DNA of 15,343 bases from Nitrospirota bacterium (GTDB taxonomy: Bacteria; NPL-UPA2; JAGMAN01), in NCBI GenBank assembly GCA_030605915.1, contig JAUWHM010000060.1, positions 1 to 15,343 of the forward strand, in the 5' to 3' direction. The position numbers were made by a program, and so were the translations under genes. Position 1 is the first letter of the stretch. Every line of letters starts with the position of its first letter. Shown here in pieces: positions 14,636-15,343 of the stretch. The notes beneath the pieces were generated by a model. It saw only the letters and a program-made list of their open reading frames with translations, did not search any database and had not been told where the DNA came from.

Positions 14636-15343
14636 TTAGCTATAAGCAAATTTGAAAATATAAAAAATGTAACCTGCATATACAACAAAAAGAGCTAATC
14701 CTTCACTTCTGGTCAATTTGAATTTTGTTCTTGAGAATAAGAACATCAAAAGGGTAATAAAAAAGATAATGGGCATTGTTACTGTTTTGGTCTGCACATC
14801 TATATTTAAAGGATTAATCAAAGAAGAGAAACCTAACACCCAGAAGATATTTAATATATTGGCTCCTATTACATTCCCGGCAGCCAAATCTCCCATTTTC
14901 TTGACACTAGCCACCACAGCAGTAACTAATTCAGGCAGCGAAGTCCCCAAAGCAATCATGGAAAGACCAATAACAATTTCTGGAACTCCCAGGAAATGAG
15001 CGATCTTAATACCGCCAGGAACTATGGCATACTTAGCGGATAAAACAACTCCGGCCGCGCCTATTAAGAATTTGAAGCTATCTTTCTTTATGTTATAATT
15101 TGATTGTATGGGAATTTCCTTTTTACATCCCTCTTCCTTACTTTCTCTTCTATCTTTAAGTTCTCTCAGGATTATGTAGGTCAGGAAGACCATTAGAAGA
15201 AAACAGAGGAATAATCCATCCCCGAAACTTAGATTACCATCCAGCATAAGAAGATAGAGAATAATAACCGCAATTACAAGAAAGAGCAGTTCTTGTTTTA
15301 TCACCTTGGGACTGAAACCAATTATTCTAATTATAGCCGCTAC
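14636..15343 (-). CDS. CaCA-family Na+/Ca2+ exchanger-like antiporter (partial)
   Basis: The frame is open to the window edge (the GTG at 15304 is internal), so the N-terminal part is missing. The visible ~235 residues hold the second half of a YrbG-type exchanger: hydrophobic helices, a short charged cytoplasmic loop ('ELKDRRESKEEGCKKE'), and the complete alpha-2 repeat 'IALGTSLPELVTAVVASVKK' with 'GNVIGANILNIFWVLG', the ion-binding E and N residues being visible. More membrane helices follow to the C-terminus. The first codons in view read like the end of the alpha-1 half ('GFSPKVIKQELLFLV'). It probably exports calcium or another cation in exchange for Na+ or H+. Ion choice cannot be read from this part. 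Confidence 0.85.
   Translation of the reverse strand, partial: VAAIIRIIGFSPKVIKQELLFLVIAVIILYLLMLDGNLSFGDGLFLCFLLMVFLTYIILRELKDRRESKEEGCKKEIPIQSNYNIKKDSFKFLIGAAGVVLSAKYAIVPGGIKIAHFLGVPEIVIGLSMIALGTSLPELVTAVVASVKKMGDLAAGNVIGANILNIFWVLGFSSLINPLNIDVQTKTVTMPIIFFITLLMFLFSRTKFKLTRSEGLALFVVYAGYIFYIFKFAYS

Overview
The window reads as chromosomal DNA of an uncultivated, low-to-medium GC bacterium with a Gram-negative-type envelope. Supporting signs are a PpiD/SurA-like periplasmic chaperone, a TolB-like propeller, a BamD/YbgF-like TPR remnant and several Sec signal peptides. RicT (PSP1) and a DUF4321-like protein are also common in Firmicutes-like and deep-branching candidate phyla. I cannot name the phylum from the sequence alone.

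Left half (1-7500), accessory and exported functions, all on the + strand. It starts with the 3' end of an unrecognised gene and a secreted TolB/WD40-like propeller. Repeat copy A (1564-1924) follows; it begins with two tandem Rho-independent terminators and runs into a 5'-truncated TPR gene. Next is a 922-aa secreted protein with Ig-like modules, a caspase-like (clan CD type) His-Gly/Ala-Cys pair and a PepSY/propeptide-like C-terminus. It overlaps by 4 bp a three-helix membrane protein with a GspG-like C-terminal domain. That gene ends inside repeat copy B (6017-6407), so about 4.1 kb is bracketed by direct repeats. A 1.1-kb GC-rich gene-free stretch follows, with five hairpins in about 330 bp and an element bounded by 16-bp inverted repeats.

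Middle (7494-8723): a stand-alone AAA_14/DUF4143 ATPase gene with its own near-consensus extended -10 promoter, convergent with the next operon.

Right half (8736-15343), housekeeping. A minus-strand operon reads tmk, holB, ricT, then a 1-phosphofructokinase-like sugar kinase, with 38- and 41-bp overlaps at its last two joints. Its promoter diverges from that of a plus-strand ppiD-like chaperone gene, and the AT-rich spacer carries repeated GAAATTTGT units. At the right edge a minus-strand pair encodes a CaCA-type cation exchanger (cut by the window end) and a DUF4321-like membrane protein, convergent with ppiD and sharing 4 bp with its stop.

The most unusual items are the repeat-bracketed exported caspase-like cassette, the repeat family with conserved terminators and hairpins, and the palindrome array after copy B.
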